A stretch of DNA of 64,000 nt. Source: Thalassotalea loyana. Lineage in GTDB: Bacteria; Pseudomonadota; Gammaproteobacteria; Enterobacterales; Alteromonadaceae. Location of the stretch: positions 186,001 through 250,000 of the forward strand of contig NZ_BSSV01000006.1 of NCBI RefSeq assembly GCF_030161435.1, given 5' to 3'. Of the stretch, positions 26,166 to 36,626 are shown one piece after another. Position numbers and translations under genes: made by a program. The first letter of the stretch is position 1; each line of letters opens with the position of its first letter. The notes under the pieces are model-generated. The model had not been told where the DNA came from and ran no database searches. It worked only from the letters and a program-made list of their open reading frames with translations.

Positions 26166-27101
26166 CTATTGTAATAATTCAATTGCTTTATCAACACTTG
26201 CATTGTCATTCACAGCAACACAGGTAATTGATTTATTAATTCTTTTAACGAGACCTTGTAATACTTTACCTGGGCCTACTTCTAACATTTTTTCGACACC
26301 ATCGGCACCGATACGTTCAACAGTTTCTGTCCAACGAACAGGGCTGTAGAGTTGTTTTATTAATGCTTGTTTAATGGCATCAACGTTTTCTTCAACACTG
26401 ACATCAACATTATTAATAACAGCAACTGACGGTGTGTTAAACGTTACAGATTCAAACGCTGTCGCTAATTTGTCTGCTGCATCTTTCATTAACGCACAGT
26501 GTGATGGAACACTGACAGGTAAAGGTAAAACACGTTTTGCGCCAGCTTCTTTACATAGCTCGCCAGCACGCTCTACAGCGTCTTTATTACCGGCAATAAC
26601 CACTTGACCTGGTGAGTTAAAGTTTACTGCTGAAACTACTTGATCTTGAGCAGCCGATGCACACGCTTCAATAATTTTGTCGTCTGCTAAACCAATAACA
26701 GCAGCCATAGCACCCGTACCTGCTGGTACTGAAGATTGCATAAATTGACCTCGTTGCTCAACAAGCTTAACGGCGTCTTCAAGCGATAAAACACCCGCAC
26801 ATACTAATGCTGAGTATTCACCTAAACTGTGGCCCGCCATAACACCAGGTGTTACACCTGTTTTTTCAGTAATAACACGGTACATTGCAACACTAGCTGT
26901 CAATAAAGCTGGTTGTGTAAATTCAGTTTTATTTAACTGCTCGTTTTCGTCTGTCGAAATAAGTTGCCAAACGTCGTAACCTAACGCGTCTGATGCTTGC
27001 TTAAATGTTTCTTGCACTATAGCATCGTCAGCAAAATCAGCTAACATGCCTACAGTTTGTGAACCTTGGCCAGGAAACACAAATGCCAAATTTTTTTGCA
27101 T
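26166..27101 (-). CDS. fabD: Malonyl-CoA:ACP transacylase
   Basis: A 311-residue enzyme that moves malonyl groups from CoA to ACP. The nucleophile is S92 in AGHSLGEYSALV, the oxyanion-hole motif FPGQGSQ is at 9-15, and the catalytic histidine lies in VPSHCALM near 200. It lies 19 bases after fabH in the same run. Confidence 0.96.
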   Translation of the reverse strand: MQKNLAFVFPGQGSQTVGMLADFADDAIVQETFKQASDALGYDVWQLISTDENEQLNKTEFTQPALLTASVAMYRVITEKTGVTPGVMAGHSLGEYSALVCAGVLSLEDAVKLVEQRGQFMQSSVPAGTGAMAAVIGLADDKIIEACASAAQDQVVSAVNFNSPGQVVIAGNKDAVERAGELCKEAGAKRVLPLPVSVPSHCALMKDAADKLATAFESVTFNTPSVAVINNVDVSVEENVDAIKQALIKQLYSPVRWTETVERIGADGVEKMLEVGPGKVLQGLVKRINKSITCVAVNDNASVDKAIELLQ

Positions 27102-27120
27102 GGTTATCTACCTAATTCTT

Positions 27121-28080
27121 TTAATATTTAACTAGCGCTGAGCCCCAAGTAAAACCACTACCAAAAGCTTCCATTAAAACTGTTTGGCCTTTCTGAATAC
27201 GACCATCGCGAACTGCTTCATCAAAAGCAGTAGGGATAGTTGCTGCAGAGGTATTACCGTGCTTGTCTAAGGTGACAACAACTTGATCCATCGGTAATGA
27301 TAGTTTCTTAGCTGCTGCTGCAATAATACGTAAATTTGCTTGATGAGGAACAAGCCAGTCAATTTCTGACTTATCCATGTTGTTGTGCGCTAGCGTTTCA
27401 GTAACAATTTCACTCAAACGTGTCACAGCAACTTTAAATACTTCGTTGCCTTTCATATACATGTAGGCTTTTTCTTCGGTCAATGGTTCACCACGTTTTG
27501 GCGAATCAGCACCTAATAAATGGCCAAAATTACCATCTGCGTGTAAATGTGTAGACACAATACCCGGCTCTTCACTTGCTTCTAATATAAAAGCACCTGC
27601 AGCATCACCAAACAAGATGATCGTTGAACGGTCTGTTGGATCACACATATGAGAAAGCGCGTCCGCACCTATTACTAGGATACGTTTCGCCATACCTGTG
27701 CGAATGTACTGGTCTGCAATACTTAAGCTGTAAATAAAACCTGAACATGCCGCTGCAACGTCAAATGCAGGTACATGTGGTAAGTCTAAATATTTTTGAA
27801 CATTACAGGCTGCACTTGGTAAGTCAACATGAGAGCTGGTGGTTCCCATAACAATCATGTCGATATCGCTAGTTTCTAGACCAGCCATTTCGAGTGCTTT
27901 CTTAGCGGCTTCTGCGCCCATGTAAGCAACATTTTCATGTTCTGCGGAAATACGGCGTTCCTTTATGCCAGTACGCTCAGTGATCCAATCATCTGAGGTA
28001 TCAACCATTTTTTCTAAATCTGCGTTAGTACGCACTTGCGCTGGAAAATAACTTCCAGTACCAATAATTTTTGAATACAT
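27121..28080 (-). CDS. fabH: 3-oxoacyl-ACP synthase III
   Basis: A 319-residue condensing enzyme that starts fatty-acid synthesis from acetyl-CoA and malonyl-ACP. The catalytic cysteine is C112 in [11 protein letters not shown]; the histidine lies in VPHQANLRI near 245 and the asparagine in HGNTSAAT near 275. [16 protein letters not shown] near 27-42 is the usual N-terminal signature. It lies seven bases after plsX. Confidence 0.97.
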   Translation of the reverse strand: MYSKIIGTGSYFPAQVRTNADLEKMVDTSDDWITERTGIKERRISAEHENVAYMGAEAAKKALEMAGLETSDIDMIVMGTTSSHVDLPSAACNVQKYLDLPHVPAFDVAAACSGFIYSLSIADQYIRTGMAKRILVIGADALSHMCDPTDRSTIILFGDAAGAFILEASEEPGIVSTHLHADGNFGHLLGADSPKRGEPLTEEKAYMYMKGNEVFKVAVTRLSEIVTETLAHNNMDKSEIDWLVPHQANLRIIAAAAKKLSLPMDQVVVTLDKHGNTSAATIPTAFDEAVRDGRIQKGQTVLMEAFGSGFTWGSALVKY

Positions 28081-28087
28081 ATAAATT

Positions 28088-29116
28088 TTATGGCCTGTGC
28101 AATAATCTTTGCTCCAGTTTATGCTGTATTTTGTCTGGAACCTGTCTTTCTACTTCTTTTACTGCTTCCATTAAGGCAGCAAAAATAGCGAGTGAATTCG
28201 CATTTCCATGGCTTTTGACCACAATGCCCCGCAATCCTATCAAACTTGCACCGTTGTACTGGTCGGGGTTCATGGATTTATACAATTTTTTTACCGGTAA
28301 AGTGAGAATTTTACTCAAAATTCGTCTAAAAAAGCTGCTTTCAAGATTTTGCTGGAGCTTAGTCGCAACCATCCGAGCAACACCTTCACAGGTTTTTAAT
28401 GCCACATTGCCGACAAACCCGTCACAGACGATTACATCAGCTTTGTCATTAAAAATATCGTTACCTTCTACAAAACCAACATAGTTAACGTCTGGATTTT
28501 CTTTCAACTGAAGTGCGGCTTGCTTTATTGTATCGCTACCTTTAATGTCCTCTTCGCCCATATTGAGCAGCGCAACTCTTGGGTTCTCAATATTATCAAC
28601 TTCTCCAGCTAATACTGAGCCCATCAGTCCAAATTGGTACAAGACATTTGAGTCACAAAAAACGTTTGCGCCCAGATCGAGCAAAAACACATTTTTGTCT
28701 GGGTCATGCGTTGGTAATGCTGAAATGAGTGCTGGTCGTTCAACACCAGGAATTGTCTTCAGTAATACATGAGCAGTGCCAAATAAGGCACCTGTATTTC
28801 CTGAGCTTACGCATGCTTGCGCTTTCCCCTCTTTCACAAGCTCTATTGCTCGTCGCATCGAAGAATCTTTCTTGTGACGAATAACATGCGCAGGTTTATC
28901 GTCCATTTCAACAACTTGTGAGGTATGAACAAAGGTTATTTGAGGGTGAGCTGAAAAATGTTGTTTTTCTAATTGTTCAGCAATAACTGAACTATCTCCA
29001 CAAAGGATAAGGTGAAGATGAGGGAGATGATTGACTGCCATTAATGCGGCAGCGATTGTTACATGGGGGCCTTGATCGCCCCCCATAACATCTAACGCTA
29101 TGGTTAGATTATTCAA
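28088..29116 (-). CDS. plsX: Phosphate acyltransferase PlsX
   Basis: A 342-residue soluble or peripheral membrane enzyme that makes acyl-phosphate from acyl-ACP for glycerolipid synthesis. [11 protein letters not shown] at 8-18 and [10 protein letters not shown] near 107-116 are signature stretches, followed by [11 protein letters not shown] and [10 protein letters not shown]. It follows rpmF by ten bases in the conserved yceD-rpmF-plsX-fabH order. Confidence 0.96.
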   Translation of the reverse strand: MNNLTIALDVMGGDQGPHVTIAAALMAVNHLPHLHLILCGDSSVIAEQLEKQHFSAHPQITFVHTSQVVEMDDKPAHVIRHKKDSSMRRAIELVKEGKAQACVSSGNTGALFGTAHVLLKTIPGVERPALISALPTHDPDKNVFLLDLGANVFCDSNVLYQFGLMGSVLAGEVDNIENPRVALLNMGEEDIKGSDTIKQAALQLKENPDVNYVGFVEGNDIFNDKADVIVCDGFVGNVALKTCEGVARMVATKLQQNLESSFFRRILSKILTLPVKKLYKSMNPDQYNGASLIGLRGIVVKSHGNANSLAIFAALMEAVKEVERQVPDKIQHKLEQRLLHRP

Positions 29117-29126
29117 AGGTCACCGC

Positions 29127-29297
29127 TTACTTAGCGATTACTTTAACACCTTTGTAAAAACCGTCAGCTGTAACGTGGTGACGACGGTGAGTTTCACCAG
29201 AAACTGGATCTACTGATAGGTTTTCTGCTGTTAACGCGTCGTGTGAACGGCGCATACCACGTCTTGAACGAGATTTTTTGCTCTTTTGAACTGCCAT
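29127..29297 (-). CDS. rpmF: 50S ribosomal protein L32
   Basis: A 56-residue basic protein beginning [18 protein letters not shown] and ending YKGVKVIAK, essentially the standard L32 sequence. It lacks zinc-binding cysteines, as in most gammaproteobacteria. It lies between yceD and plsX, a nearly universal linkage that ties ribosome and lipid synthesis. Confidence 0.98.
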   Translation of the reverse strand: MAVQKSKKSRSRRGMRRSHDALTAENLSVDPVSGETHRRHHVTADGFYKGVKVIAK

Positions 29298-29337
29298 TTT
29301 GCCAAACTCCTAATATCGGTTGGTAACTAAAATATAA

Positions 29338-29850
29338 CTACTTGAGTTGTTTCAATACGTCAAATGGGTTCGGCTTATCTAACGCTTCCGGCAATTCTCC
29401 CCAAACACTGTCAGCCGGAGCTTTACAATCTTTGAGTTCGTGCTTTGGTATTAATGGAATTGCAAGCATAAGCTCGTCTTCCACTAAACTACGTAAGTTA
29501 ACTTCACCATTTTCATCTAATGCTATTGCGTCATAATATGACGGCAAATCAGCGGCTGCGTCTTCATTTTTTACCGGGCTGAATGAAAATTCGATTTCCA
29601 ATGCCTGAGTATAAAATTCATTACAACGCTGACAAGTTAAAGAAACTGTTGTTGAGCCGTTGCCTGATATTACTACCAGCCCCTGTTCATCAACATCAAA
29701 ATTTACTTTAACTTCGACTTGGCCATCTGTGTTTCCACATTCGCCAAGTAATCTATCCATTCCATTAAGTTCAAAGTATCCGTCACACTCAAGTCTACGT
29801 TGAGCGCTTTTGTACGGGTCTATCGTTATTGGAAGTTTAAGATCTTTCAT
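29338..29850 (-). CDS. yceD: YceD family protein (DUF177)
   Basis: A 170-residue protein of the YceD family, linked to 23S rRNA maturation or ribosome assembly in bacteria and plastids. The conserved CQRCNEFY motif near 94-101 and the DEWEDELMLAIPLIPKHE-like acidic block (here EDELMLAIPLIPKHELKDCK, near 128-147) are present, and the upstream CGNTDG stretch adds a further cysteine. It is the first gene of the minus-strand run and lies 40 bases before rpmF. Biochemical activity is not established. Confidence 0.93.
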   Translation of the reverse strand: MKDLKLPITIDPYKSAQRRLECDGYFELNGMDRLLGECGNTDGQVEVKVNFDVDEQGLVVISGNGSTTVSLTCQRCNEFYTQALEIEFSFSPVKNEDAAADLPSYYDAIALDENGEVNLRSLVEDELMLAIPLIPKHELKDCKAPADSVWGELPEALDKPNPFDVLKQLK

Positions 29851-29969
29851 AAGGCGCGCATATTATAGCGATGCTACCTTTGTGTCAAAAGAAAATTGCA
29901 CTATTTGCTTTAAAATTACAAGTTAATCCATATATTAGCATTTAACTGATTATTTTTTGTGTAAATGTT

Positions 29970-30563
29970 ATGAAAACACTTGTATTAGGCTCAACTTCAC
30001 CGTTTAGAAAAAGCTTGTTAGAAAAGCTCAATGTTCCATTTGAATGTGCCAAACCTGATATCGATGAAACGCCACTTGATGGTGAATCATCAATTGCACT
30101 GGTTGAACGCTTAGCAATCGAAAAAGCAAAAGCCGTTGCCAATGAGTTTCCCAATGCCTTTATTATTGGGTCAGACCAAGTAGCGCTCCACCAAAACGAT
30201 ATATTAGGTAAACCACACACAAGAGAAAACGCGATTAATCAACTAACCCGCTTTAGTGGTGATAAAGTTGTTTTTCACACGGGCTTGTGTGTTTTTGACA
30301 GCGAGAAGAGTAAATCCTATTCACTTGTCGAACCTTTTGAAGTTTATTTTAGAGATTTAACGAAAGCAGAAATAGAAGCATACGTTGATGCAGAGCAACC
30401 ACTAAAATGTGCTGGCAGTTTTAAGAGTGAAGGTTTAGGTATTACATTATTTGAGAAATTAGTCGGTGATGATCCTAACAGCTTAATTGGCCTTCCATTA
30501 ATAAAGTTACATGCTTTATTAAAAGAAGCAGGTTTAGACGTGCTTCAATATCAACCTAAATAA
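29970..30563 (+). CDS. Maf-family nucleoside triphosphate pyrophosphatase
   Basis: A 197-residue Maf protein that hydrolyses non-canonical nucleotides. The start LVLGSTSPFRKSLLEKL and IIGSDQVALH near 66-75 are family hallmarks. Its position divergent from yceD and next to rluC matches E. coli yceF, whose product prefers 7-methyl-GTP; specificity here is inferred from that. It is followed by a strong terminator shared with convergent rluC. Confidence 0.93.
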   Translation: MKTLVLGSTSPFRKSLLEKLNVPFECAKPDIDETPLDGESSIALVERLAIEKAKAVANEFPNAFIIGSDQVALHQNDILGKPHTRENAINQLTRFSGDKVVFHTGLCVFDSEKSKSYSLVEPFEVYFRDLTKAEIEAYVDAEQPLKCAGSFKSEGLGITLFEKLVGDDPNSLIGLPLIKLHALLKEAGLDVLQYQPK

Positions 30564-30568
30564 CAACA

Positions 30569-30600
30569 AAAAAAGGAAGGGTAACACCCCTTCCTTTTTT
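30569..30600. terminator. Bidirectional terminator between maf and rluC
   Basis: AAAAGGAAGGG and CCCTTCCTTTT form an 11-bp stem flanked by A and T tracts between two convergent genes. Confidence 0.9.
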
Positions 30601-30620
30601 CAATTGCATTATTGAATCTA

Positions 30621-31574
30621 TTAAACTTTGGTTAGTTTTTTCAAAACATTATTTAAAGCAGGCTCTAGTGGTGCCTCAATTTTAATGCGCTCTTCCTTTT
30701 TAGGATGATAAAACTCAATACTCGCCGCGTGCAAGAATAAACGTTTTAGTCCTATATCTTTCATTTCATCGTCAAATGGCTGTGCACCATATTTAGGATC
30801 ACAAGCAATTGGATGCCCTTTACACTGGCAATGGACACGAATCTGATGCGTACGACCAGTAACCGGAAACGCTCTAACTAATGTAGCACCTTGATACTGC
30901 TGTAGCACTTTATAACGCGTTTCAGATTCTTTACCTTTTATATTGTCAACAATTACCACACGTTCGCCAGATTTAAGATCATTTTTCCTTAATCCTTCAG
31001 TCACACGTGTTAGTTTTGGTGACCACACACCTTTCACTAATGCATGATAAAACTTCTGAACTTGTTTGTTACGTAATTGCTCATGTAGATGTCGCAGTGC
31101 CGAACGTTTCTTGGCAATCACTAAACATCCAGATGTATCCCTATCTAGACGATGGACAAGCTCAAGCATTTTCGTTTTTGGTCGAAGTGCTCGCATCGCT
31201 TCAATAACACCAAAACTTAAACCACTACCACCATGCACAGCCATACCTGAGGGTTTGTTCAAGACAATATACATATCATCTTCAAACAAAATCTGTTTTT
31301 CCAAGTTAGACACAACATTGAGCTGAGTGGAAACCGTATCTGTTTTTTCAGAGATACGGATGGGTGCTACACGAATTACATCTTCATCATTGAGTTTATA
31401 TTCAGGCTTTGTTCGTTTTTTATTTACACGAATTTCTCCCTTACGTAATAATCGATAGATCATACTTTTTGGGACGCCTTTAAGAGTTTTTAATAGATAA
31501 TTGTCTATTCTTTGGCCGGCTTCATCACTATCAATTGTGTAAAACCGAACTTGAGGTTTGCTACTTTCTGTCAT
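30621..31574 (-). CDS. rluC: 23S rRNA pseudouridine(955/2504/2580) synthase
   Basis: A 317-residue RluA-family pseudouridine synthase with an N-terminal S4 RNA-binding domain (about 18-80) and the catalytic HRLDRDTSG motif near 141-149, whose first aspartate after RL is catalytic. The later GRTHQIRVHCQCKGHPIACD is also diagnostic. It is transcribed divergently from rne, the same arrangement as in E. coli, which supports RluC over RluA or RluD. Confidence 0.94.
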   Translation of the reverse strand: MTESSKPQVRFYTIDSDEAGQRIDNYLLKTLKGVPKSMIYRLLRKGEIRVNKKRTKPEYKLNDEDVIRVAPIRISEKTDTVSTQLNVVSNLEKQILFEDDMYIVLNKPSGMAVHGGSGLSFGVIEAMRALRPKTKMLELVHRLDRDTSGCLVIAKKRSALRHLHEQLRNKQVQKFYHALVKGVWSPKLTRVTEGLRKNDLKSGERVVIVDNIKGKESETRYKVLQQYQGATLVRAFPVTGRTHQIRVHCQCKGHPIACDPKYGAQPFDDEMKDIGLKRLFLHAASIEFYHPKKEERIKIEAPLEPALNNVLKKLTKV

Positions 31575-31630
31575 GTCGACATTCTAGCATAGTTAAATCC
31601 AATTTTTCGTTAAATAAATCAAGTAATTTA

Positions 31631-31660
31631 TTGCCATTGAACTATAGTTAGTGGGATAAT
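31631..31660 (+). promoter_or_regulatory. Candidate sigma-70 promoter of rne
   Basis: TTGCCA (31631-31636) and GATAAT (31655-31660), each matching consensus at five of six positions, are 18 bases apart. Confidence 0.55.
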
Positions 31661-31865
31661 AAAAAAGTTACTAAATAAATTATTTAGGTAACTTTTAAAT
31701 TACGACGCCAATTATGAACTGTAAGAGGCGAAATGCGGCACCTTACCATGCAACAAATAAAGACATGCTAACGGAATGCCTGTTGTTACCGTTCAACTTT
31801 AAAATCATGTTGAATACGACATAAACATTTTGTCCCGCGTAATATGGTATTTATTAGAGATTATA

Positions 31866-31942
31866 CGTAGATAACAAAGTTTTTAGCACTAACTAGAAAA
31901 ACGTTACTAACAAACTTTGTCAATGCTCAACATATATCTACG
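31866..31942 (+). other. Nested hairpin in the rne leader
   Basis: Outer arms CGTAGATA (31866-31873) and TATCTACG (31935-31942) enclose inner arms ACAAAGTTT (31874-31882) and AAACTTTGT (31912-31920), all perfect. The left arms are contiguous, so a 17-bp stem with a one-sided bulge is possible. Confidence 0.65.
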
Positions 31943-32158
31943 CACTAGCACAGCACACGCTTTGCACATAAAGTTTAGGTATGAATAGTAGCTTACTGTT
32001 CATCGATTGAAATTTACAATTTGAAATAACAGCTTATTGCGTAATATGGCGTAATAATGTTGACACCCGTGAGGCTGACAAGCTGCTGTTAACAGACAGA
32101 AAATGCTTTGTGTATTAAGCACATGGTGTGCTGTGACAAAAATTAGGTCACAGAAACT

Positions 32159-35149
32159 ATGAAACGTATGTTAATTAACGCTACGCAATCTGAAGAGTTG
32201 CGCGTAGCACTAGTTGACGGTCAAAAGCTTTACGATTTAGATATTGAAAGCCCAGGCCACGAACAGAAAAAAGCAAATATCTATAAGGGTAAAATTACTC
32301 GTATAGAACCCTCTTTAGAAGCAGCTTTTGTAGACTATGGTGCAGAGCGCCACGGTTTCCTTCCAATGAAAGAAGTTGCTCGTGAATACTTCCCTGAAGG
32401 CTACAGCTTCCAAGGCCGCCCTAACATCAAAGACGTATTGACCGAAGGTCAAGAAGTTATCGTTCAAATCGACAAAGAAGAACGTGGTCAAAAAGGCGCA
32501 GCATTAACTACCTTTATTTCATTAGCGGGTAGTTATTTAGTACTTATGCCAAACAACCCTCGTGCTGGTGGTATTTCTCGTCGTATTGAAGGCGATGAGC
32601 GCAGTGAATTAAAAGCGTCGCTAAGCAAATTAGACTTACCAAAAGGTATGGGCTTAATTGTTCGTACCGCAGGTGTTGGTAAGGACTACGAAGAACTTGA
32701 ATGGGATTTAGCCGTATTACTTCAGCACTGGAAAGCGATTGAAGAAGCCGCAGCAAGTCGCCCCGCTCCGTTTTTAATTCACCAAGAAAGTAACGTAATC
32801 TTACGTGCAATTCGTGATTATTTACGTCGCGATATTGGTGAAGTGCTCGTTGACCGACCTAAAGTTTATGAGAGTGTAAAAAACCACATCTCACTAGTAC
32901 GCCCTGACTTCTTAAGTAAAGTAAAACTTTATACAAACGACGCTCCTCTATTCACACATTTCCAGATTGAAACGCAAATAGAGTCAGCTTTCCAACGTGA
33001 AGTCCGCTTACCGTCTGGTGGTTCAATCGTCATTGATCCAACAGAGGCGATGACGTCTATCGATATTAACTCTGCTCGTGCAACTAAGGGCGGCGATATC
33101 GAAGAAACAGCATTCAACACTAACCTAGAAGCAGCAGATGAGATTGCACGCCAGTTACGCTTACGTGACCTAGGTGGCTTAGTCGTTATCGATTTCATCG
33201 ATATGACTCCAGTACGTCACCAACGTGAAGTTGAAAACCGTATGAAAGAAGCGGTTCGTCAAGACCGTGCACGCATTCAGCTTGGCCGAATTTCTCGATT
33301 TGGCTTATTAGAGATGTCACGTCAGCGTCTACGACCATCTATTGGTGAAATTAGCCAGCATGTATGTCCGCGTTGTAACGGTACAGGTCAAGTTCGCGGT
33401 ATTGAATCTCTAGCTTTATCTGTATTACGTTTAATGGAAGAAGAAGCCATTAAAGAGAATACGCAACATATCCAAGCACAAGTACCTGTTCCTGTTGCAA
33501 CTTACTTGTTAAATGAGAAACGTCGCAGTGTTTTCCACATTGAACGTCAGCACAAAGTTCATGTTTTGATCATTCCAAACCCGAACATGGATACGCCTCA
33601 GTACGAAGTGTTAAGAGTTCGTAAAGATGAGACAGTTGCTGAAGCAAGTTATGATTTCGAACTTAAAGAAGCAAAAGCTGAAGAAGCTGTAATGCCTAAG
33701 TTTGATTCATCTGCCGCTAAACGTGATGAACCTGTGCTACAAGGTATGTCTGCACCGACAAGAGCAGCATCACCAAAACCAAAAGCAAAAGAGAAACCAA
33801 ACAACAAGAAGCAAGCGCCTAAACAACAAGAAAAAGGTCTAGTTGCAAAACTAGTCTCTTGGGTTAAAGGTTTGTTTGGTGAAGAAGAGAAGCCAGCTAA
33901 GAAACCAGCTCGTAAGTCTCGAAACCAAAATGACAACCGTGGTCAACGTAAACCGCGTAACAATCAACGTAATAAAAACCGTAAAGACCAAGCGAATAAA
34001 AACCAAGACGTAAAAGGCACTAACCAAAGCAACAAAAAACCGACGAGAAAGCAAGATCAAAACAAAGATCAAAAGCCTAAAGAAGAAAAAGTTGCAGAGA
34101 GACGTCAACGTCGTAATACTCGTAAAAAGGTACGTGTTGAACAACAAAAGAACACTAACCAAGAGCAAGTTGTAGAGCCATCAAACGCAAACGAACAAGC
34201 GAAGAAACCTGCACAACAAAAACCTGCTCAGCAAAAGTCAAAGGCGAAACAAAAGCCAAAAGCTAAAAAAGCAGAAGACGTTGTTGTTGAAGAAAATGCA
34301 GTAGTTGAAGAACAAGCTTCGGCTGAAAAACCAGAGCGTTCTCGCAACCGTCGTTCTCCGCGCCATTTACGTTCTCATGGTCAAAAGCGTCGTCGTAATC
34401 AAGATGAGCAACCAACTCACGTTGATGTGAACCCAGATCAAGATGCGCAAGATGCAGCACAAGCAATTGAAGCGCGATACCCTGAGCACGAGAATGTCTT
34501 TGATCAAGTTGCTACGGACAAAGTAGCACCGACTGAAACAGCTAAAGACGAAGAAGCTCCGAAGGTAGTTGCCCAAGAAGCTCCTTCATCGGTTGAAGAA
34601 GTGCAACAAGATTTACCGTTTGTAGAAGAAGTAAATACTGAAACTACAGCGCCTGTTGTACCACAAGAAATCGTTGAAGAAACCGCTGAAGTTGAAACTG
34701 CGAGTGAAAATGAAGCTCAACAAGAAATTAACTTTACTGAGCAAAGCTCTGAAGAAGTTGTCGTAGAAGAAACGCCTGAAGTTGTAGCTCAAGAAGTATC
34801 ATTAGATTCCGAAGAGCAAGCTCAAACAGAAGAAGAAACACCGGTAATAGAAACGGTCACTACAACTGAAGTTGAAGAATCAAAAACTCCTGTTGAAACT
34901 GAAACACAAGAGAAACAACCTGCTGTTGCAATTAATGGTGTTAAGCACCTTGATGTTGCGTTAACAAACAAGACATCAGGTAAAGCAACTTCACCAATGG
35001 CAAAACCAGCTCCAATTGAGTTAATTGAATCAAACTTTGAAATTGTAGAGATGGATAGTGAGCAAAGAGCCAATGTACAACGCAGCGACAAATCAGCTAG
35101 TCGCGGCTTTGCAACAAGTTCAAGTAGCGCAGGCCCAACAAAGCCATAG
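32159..35149 (+). CDS. rne: Ribonuclease E
   Basis: A 996-residue endoribonuclease. The catalytic half (1-520) has an S1 RNA-binding domain near 38-120, the metal-binding catalytic aspartates D302 (SIDINS) and D345 (IDFIDM), and the zinc-link CPRC with C403 and C406. The C-terminal half is disordered: a Lys/Arg/Gln-rich RNA-binding region (about 540-690) and then a Glu/Val-rich acidic stretch (about 780-920), suited to degradosome assembly. An amphipathic membrane-anchor-like segment [20 protein letters not shown] lies near 559-578. The long leader suggests autoregulation. Confidence 0.97.
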   Translation: MKRMLINATQSEELRVALVDGQKLYDLDIESPGHEQKKANIYKGKITRIEPSLEAAFVDYGAERHGFLPMKEVAREYFPEGYSFQGRPNIKDVLTEGQEVIVQIDKEERGQKGAALTTFISLAGSYLVLMPNNPRAGGISRRIEGDERSELKASLSKLDLPKGMGLIVRTAGVGKDYEELEWDLAVLLQHWKAIEEAAASRPAPFLIHQESNVILRAIRDYLRRDIGEVLVDRPKVYESVKNHISLVRPDFLSKVKLYTNDAPLFTHFQIETQIESAFQREVRLPSGGSIVIDPTEAMTSIDINSARATKGGDIEETAFNTNLEAADEIARQLRLRDLGGLVVIDFIDMTPVRHQREVENRMKEAVRQDRARIQLGRISRFGLLEMSRQRLRPSIGEISQHVCPRCNGTGQVRGIESLALSVLRLMEEEAIKENTQHIQAQVPVPVATYLLNEKRRSVFHIERQHKVHVLIIPNPNMDTPQYEVLRVRKDETVAEASYDFELKEAKAEEAVMPKFDSSAAKRDEPVLQGMSAPTRAASPKPKAKEKPNNKKQAPKQQEKGLVAKLVSWVKGLFGEEEKPAKKPARKSRNQNDNRGQRKPRNNQRNKNRKDQANKNQDVKGTNQSNKKPTRKQDQNKDQKPKEEKVAERRQRRNTRKKVRVEQQKNTNQEQVVEPSNANEQAKKPAQQKPAQQKSKAKQKPKAKKAEDVVVEENAVVEEQASAEKPERSRNRRSPRHLRSHGQKRRRNQDEQPTHVDVNPDQDAQDAAQAIEARYPEHENVFDQVATDKVAPTETAKDEEAPKVVAQEAPSSVEEVQQDLPFVEEVNTETTAPVVPQEIVEETAEVETASENEAQQEINFTEQSSEEVVVEETPEVVAQEVSLDSEEQAQTEEETPVIETVTTTEVEESKTPVETETQEKQPAVAINGVKHLDVALTNKTSGKATSPMAKPAPIELIESNFEIVEMDSEQRANVQRSDKSASRGFATSSSSAGPTKP

Positions 35150-35171
35150 TATATAAGTGCTAATCAAAACG

Positions 35172-35201
35172 AAAAAACCGCAGCTAAGCCTGCGGTTTTT
35201 T
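35172..35201. terminator. Terminator between rne and comEA
   Basis: AAAAAACCGCA and TGCGGTTTTTT form an 11-bp stem with an eight-base loop, symmetrical for the convergent genes. Confidence 0.9.
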
Positions 35202-35229
35202 ATTATTGAATGTAATAACTTTTTATCAG

Positions 35230-35532
35230 CTAAATCGTTATTCTTCCGGCATTCACATTTAACACCTTCTCACCTATCCCTTTAACTTCCAGTAAGTCAT
35301 TTAATGTTCTAAATTTGCCATGCTGCTCTCGGTAATCGACAATTGCCTGAGCTTTCGACTTACCGATCCCTTTCAAGCTCGCTAAGGCTTCCGCACTGGC
35401 GTCATTTATATTGATCAGCTCAAAGCTTTGAGAAAGGACGTTTGGTTGCTCAGTTTGCGCTTCAACAGCTACAGCGGCAAAAGATAAACTAGAAAGTAAG
35501 AATAAAGATGTGGTTAAAATACGTTTTAACAT
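35230..35532 (-). CDS. ComEA-family helix-hairpin-helix protein
   Basis: A 100-residue secreted protein with a signal peptide (1-25, ending VAVEAQ) and one ComEA-type double helix-hairpin-helix domain ([20 protein letters not shown] and [12 protein letters not shown]). Family members bind DNA in the periplasm and help competence in transforming species; this short form is also common in bacteria not known to be competent. It follows pyrF after a hairpin. Confidence 0.88.
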   Translation of the reverse strand: MLKRILTTSLFLLSSLSFAAVAVEAQTEQPNVLSQSFELININDASAEALASLKGIGKSKAQAIVDYREQHGKFRTLNDLLEVKGIGEKVLNVNAGRITI

Positions 35533-35551
35533 AATAAGTTCCTTTTAAATT

Positions 35552-35577
35552 AACGGTCACTTCCATTAGTGACCGTT
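35552..35577 (-). terminator. Hairpin between pyrF and comEA
   Basis: AACGGTCACT and AGTGACCGTT form a ten-base perfect stem with a six-base loop. On the minus strand AATTTAAAAGGAAC follows, which includes the comEA ribosome-binding site, so this may be a weak terminator or attenuator. Confidence 0.5.
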
Positions 35578-35623
35578 ATAAGGTTTAGACCTTGAAACTT
35601 ATTGTGTCAAATTAACAATAGGA

Positions 35624-36322
35624 TTAACGATAGATTGATTGGTTAATTTGAGTTAATACGGCATGAGGATCATCCGCTTTTGTAATCGGGCGACCAATCA
35701 CTAAATAGTCGACACCAACATCAACCGCTTGCTTAGGGGTCATAATACGTTTTTGATCATCAACGCTGCTACCTGCCGGACGAATTCCAGGTGTAACTAA
35801 CTTAAAATCTTCGCCAAGATTCTGCTTAAGCATTTCAGCTTCCATCGCAGAACAAACAACACCATCTAAACCACTCTTTTTCGTCAAATTAGCTAAACGT
35901 AGCACGTGTTCTTGTGGATCCATGTCGATACCAATGCCTTGCAGGTCTTCTCGTGACATACTTGTTAGCACAGTAACAGCAATCAATAGTGGTGAGTCTT
36001 TACCATATGCCTCTAGCGCCAATTTGGCTTGTTCCATCATCTTTTGGCCACCACTGGCGTGCACATTTACCATCCAAACACCAAGGTCAGCTGCAGCACT
36101 TACTGCTTTAGCTACCGTGTTAGGAATATCATGAAATTTTAAATCCAAGAAAACATCAAATCCACGATTGCTTAGTGTTTTAACAAACTCGGGACCAAAA
36201 TGAGTGAACATCTCCTTACCCACTTTTAATCGACAATCACTTGGTTGAATTTTATCGATAAAAGATAATGCATCAGCTTGCTTGTTGAAGTCTAAAGCGA
36301 CGACGACTTTTGGATCTGTCAT
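35624..36322 (-). CDS. pyrF: Orotidine 5'-phosphate decarboxylase
   Basis: A 232-residue TIM-barrel enzyme that makes UMP from OMP. The catalytic [11 protein letters not shown] motif (Asp-Lys-Asp network) is near 60-70, and VTPGIRPAG near 188-196 and GRPIT near 216-220 form the phosphate-binding end. The lapB-pyrF order is conserved in gammaproteobacteria. The distance of about 300 bases from lapB includes a palindromic repeat. Confidence 0.95.
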   Translation of the reverse strand: MTDPKVVVALDFNKQADALSFIDKIQPSDCRLKVGKEMFTHFGPEFVKTLSNRGFDVFLDLKFHDIPNTVAKAVSAAADLGVWMVNVHASGGQKMMEQAKLALEAYGKDSPLLIAVTVLTSMSREDLQGIGIDMDPQEHVLRLANLTKKSGLDGVVCSAMEAEMLKQNLGEDFKLVTPGIRPAGSSVDDQKRIMTPKQAVDVGVDYLVIGRPITKADDPHAVLTQINQSIYR

Positions 36323-36626
36323 AAATGGCCCTTATTCCCACTAAAAATTTCGCGGGCATTATACATGGAAATAACGGCTAATGTTATATGGTTGGACGTA
36401 TAAAGGTTAAAAGTAAATAGAATAGATCTGGTAGAATTTCAAATCGTTTACTATTTTCACAGGTGGCTAGCGTTTAGGCATGGATAAGTTATTAAATTCC
36501 AATAACTCAATAATTGGCTATTTTCTAATGTAAATGGTTTTTTAGCAAAGCGCAGACGCGGAGTTTATGAACATAAATGAGCATCAGCGATGCAGATAAA
36601 AATTCATTTAAAGACGAAAATAACAA
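36323..36626. other. Spacer between lapB and pyrF
   Basis: No coding frame is credible. The part next to lapB holds repeat copy B (36536-36606). The remainder is AT-rich and must carry the pyrF promoter if the gene is not cotranscribed with lapB. Confidence 0.5.
36536..36606. repeat. Intercistronic palindromic repeat, copy B
   Basis: The core CGCGGAGTTTATGAACATAA and ATGAGCA matches copy A (11634-11701). The inner arms are TTTATG/CATAAA here and TTGACG/CGTCAA there, so pairing is kept while sequence changes. It lies about 20 bases past the lapB stop, in the same relation to its upstream gene as copy A. Confidence 0.7.

Larger units (their letters stand above)
31575..32158 (+). promoter_or_regulatory. 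Long structured leader of rne
   Basis: There is no gene in these 584 bases between divergent rluC and rne. A candidate promoter (31631-31660) gives an mRNA leader of about 490 bases, and a nested hairpin is present at 31866-31942. RNase E mRNAs in enterobacteria carry a long leader whose hairpins are cut by RNase E to limit its own synthesis. A similar role here is inference. Confidence 0.55.

Noticed and set aside
34263-34576. Minus-strand open frames inside rne
   Set aside because: They mirror the biased codon composition of the opposite strand and lack start signals.
33780-34900. Repeat-like Lys/Gln- and Glu/Val-rich stretch in rne as a possible separate gene or insertion
   Set aside because: It is in frame with the catalytic half and is the usual low-complexity C-terminal half of RNase E.
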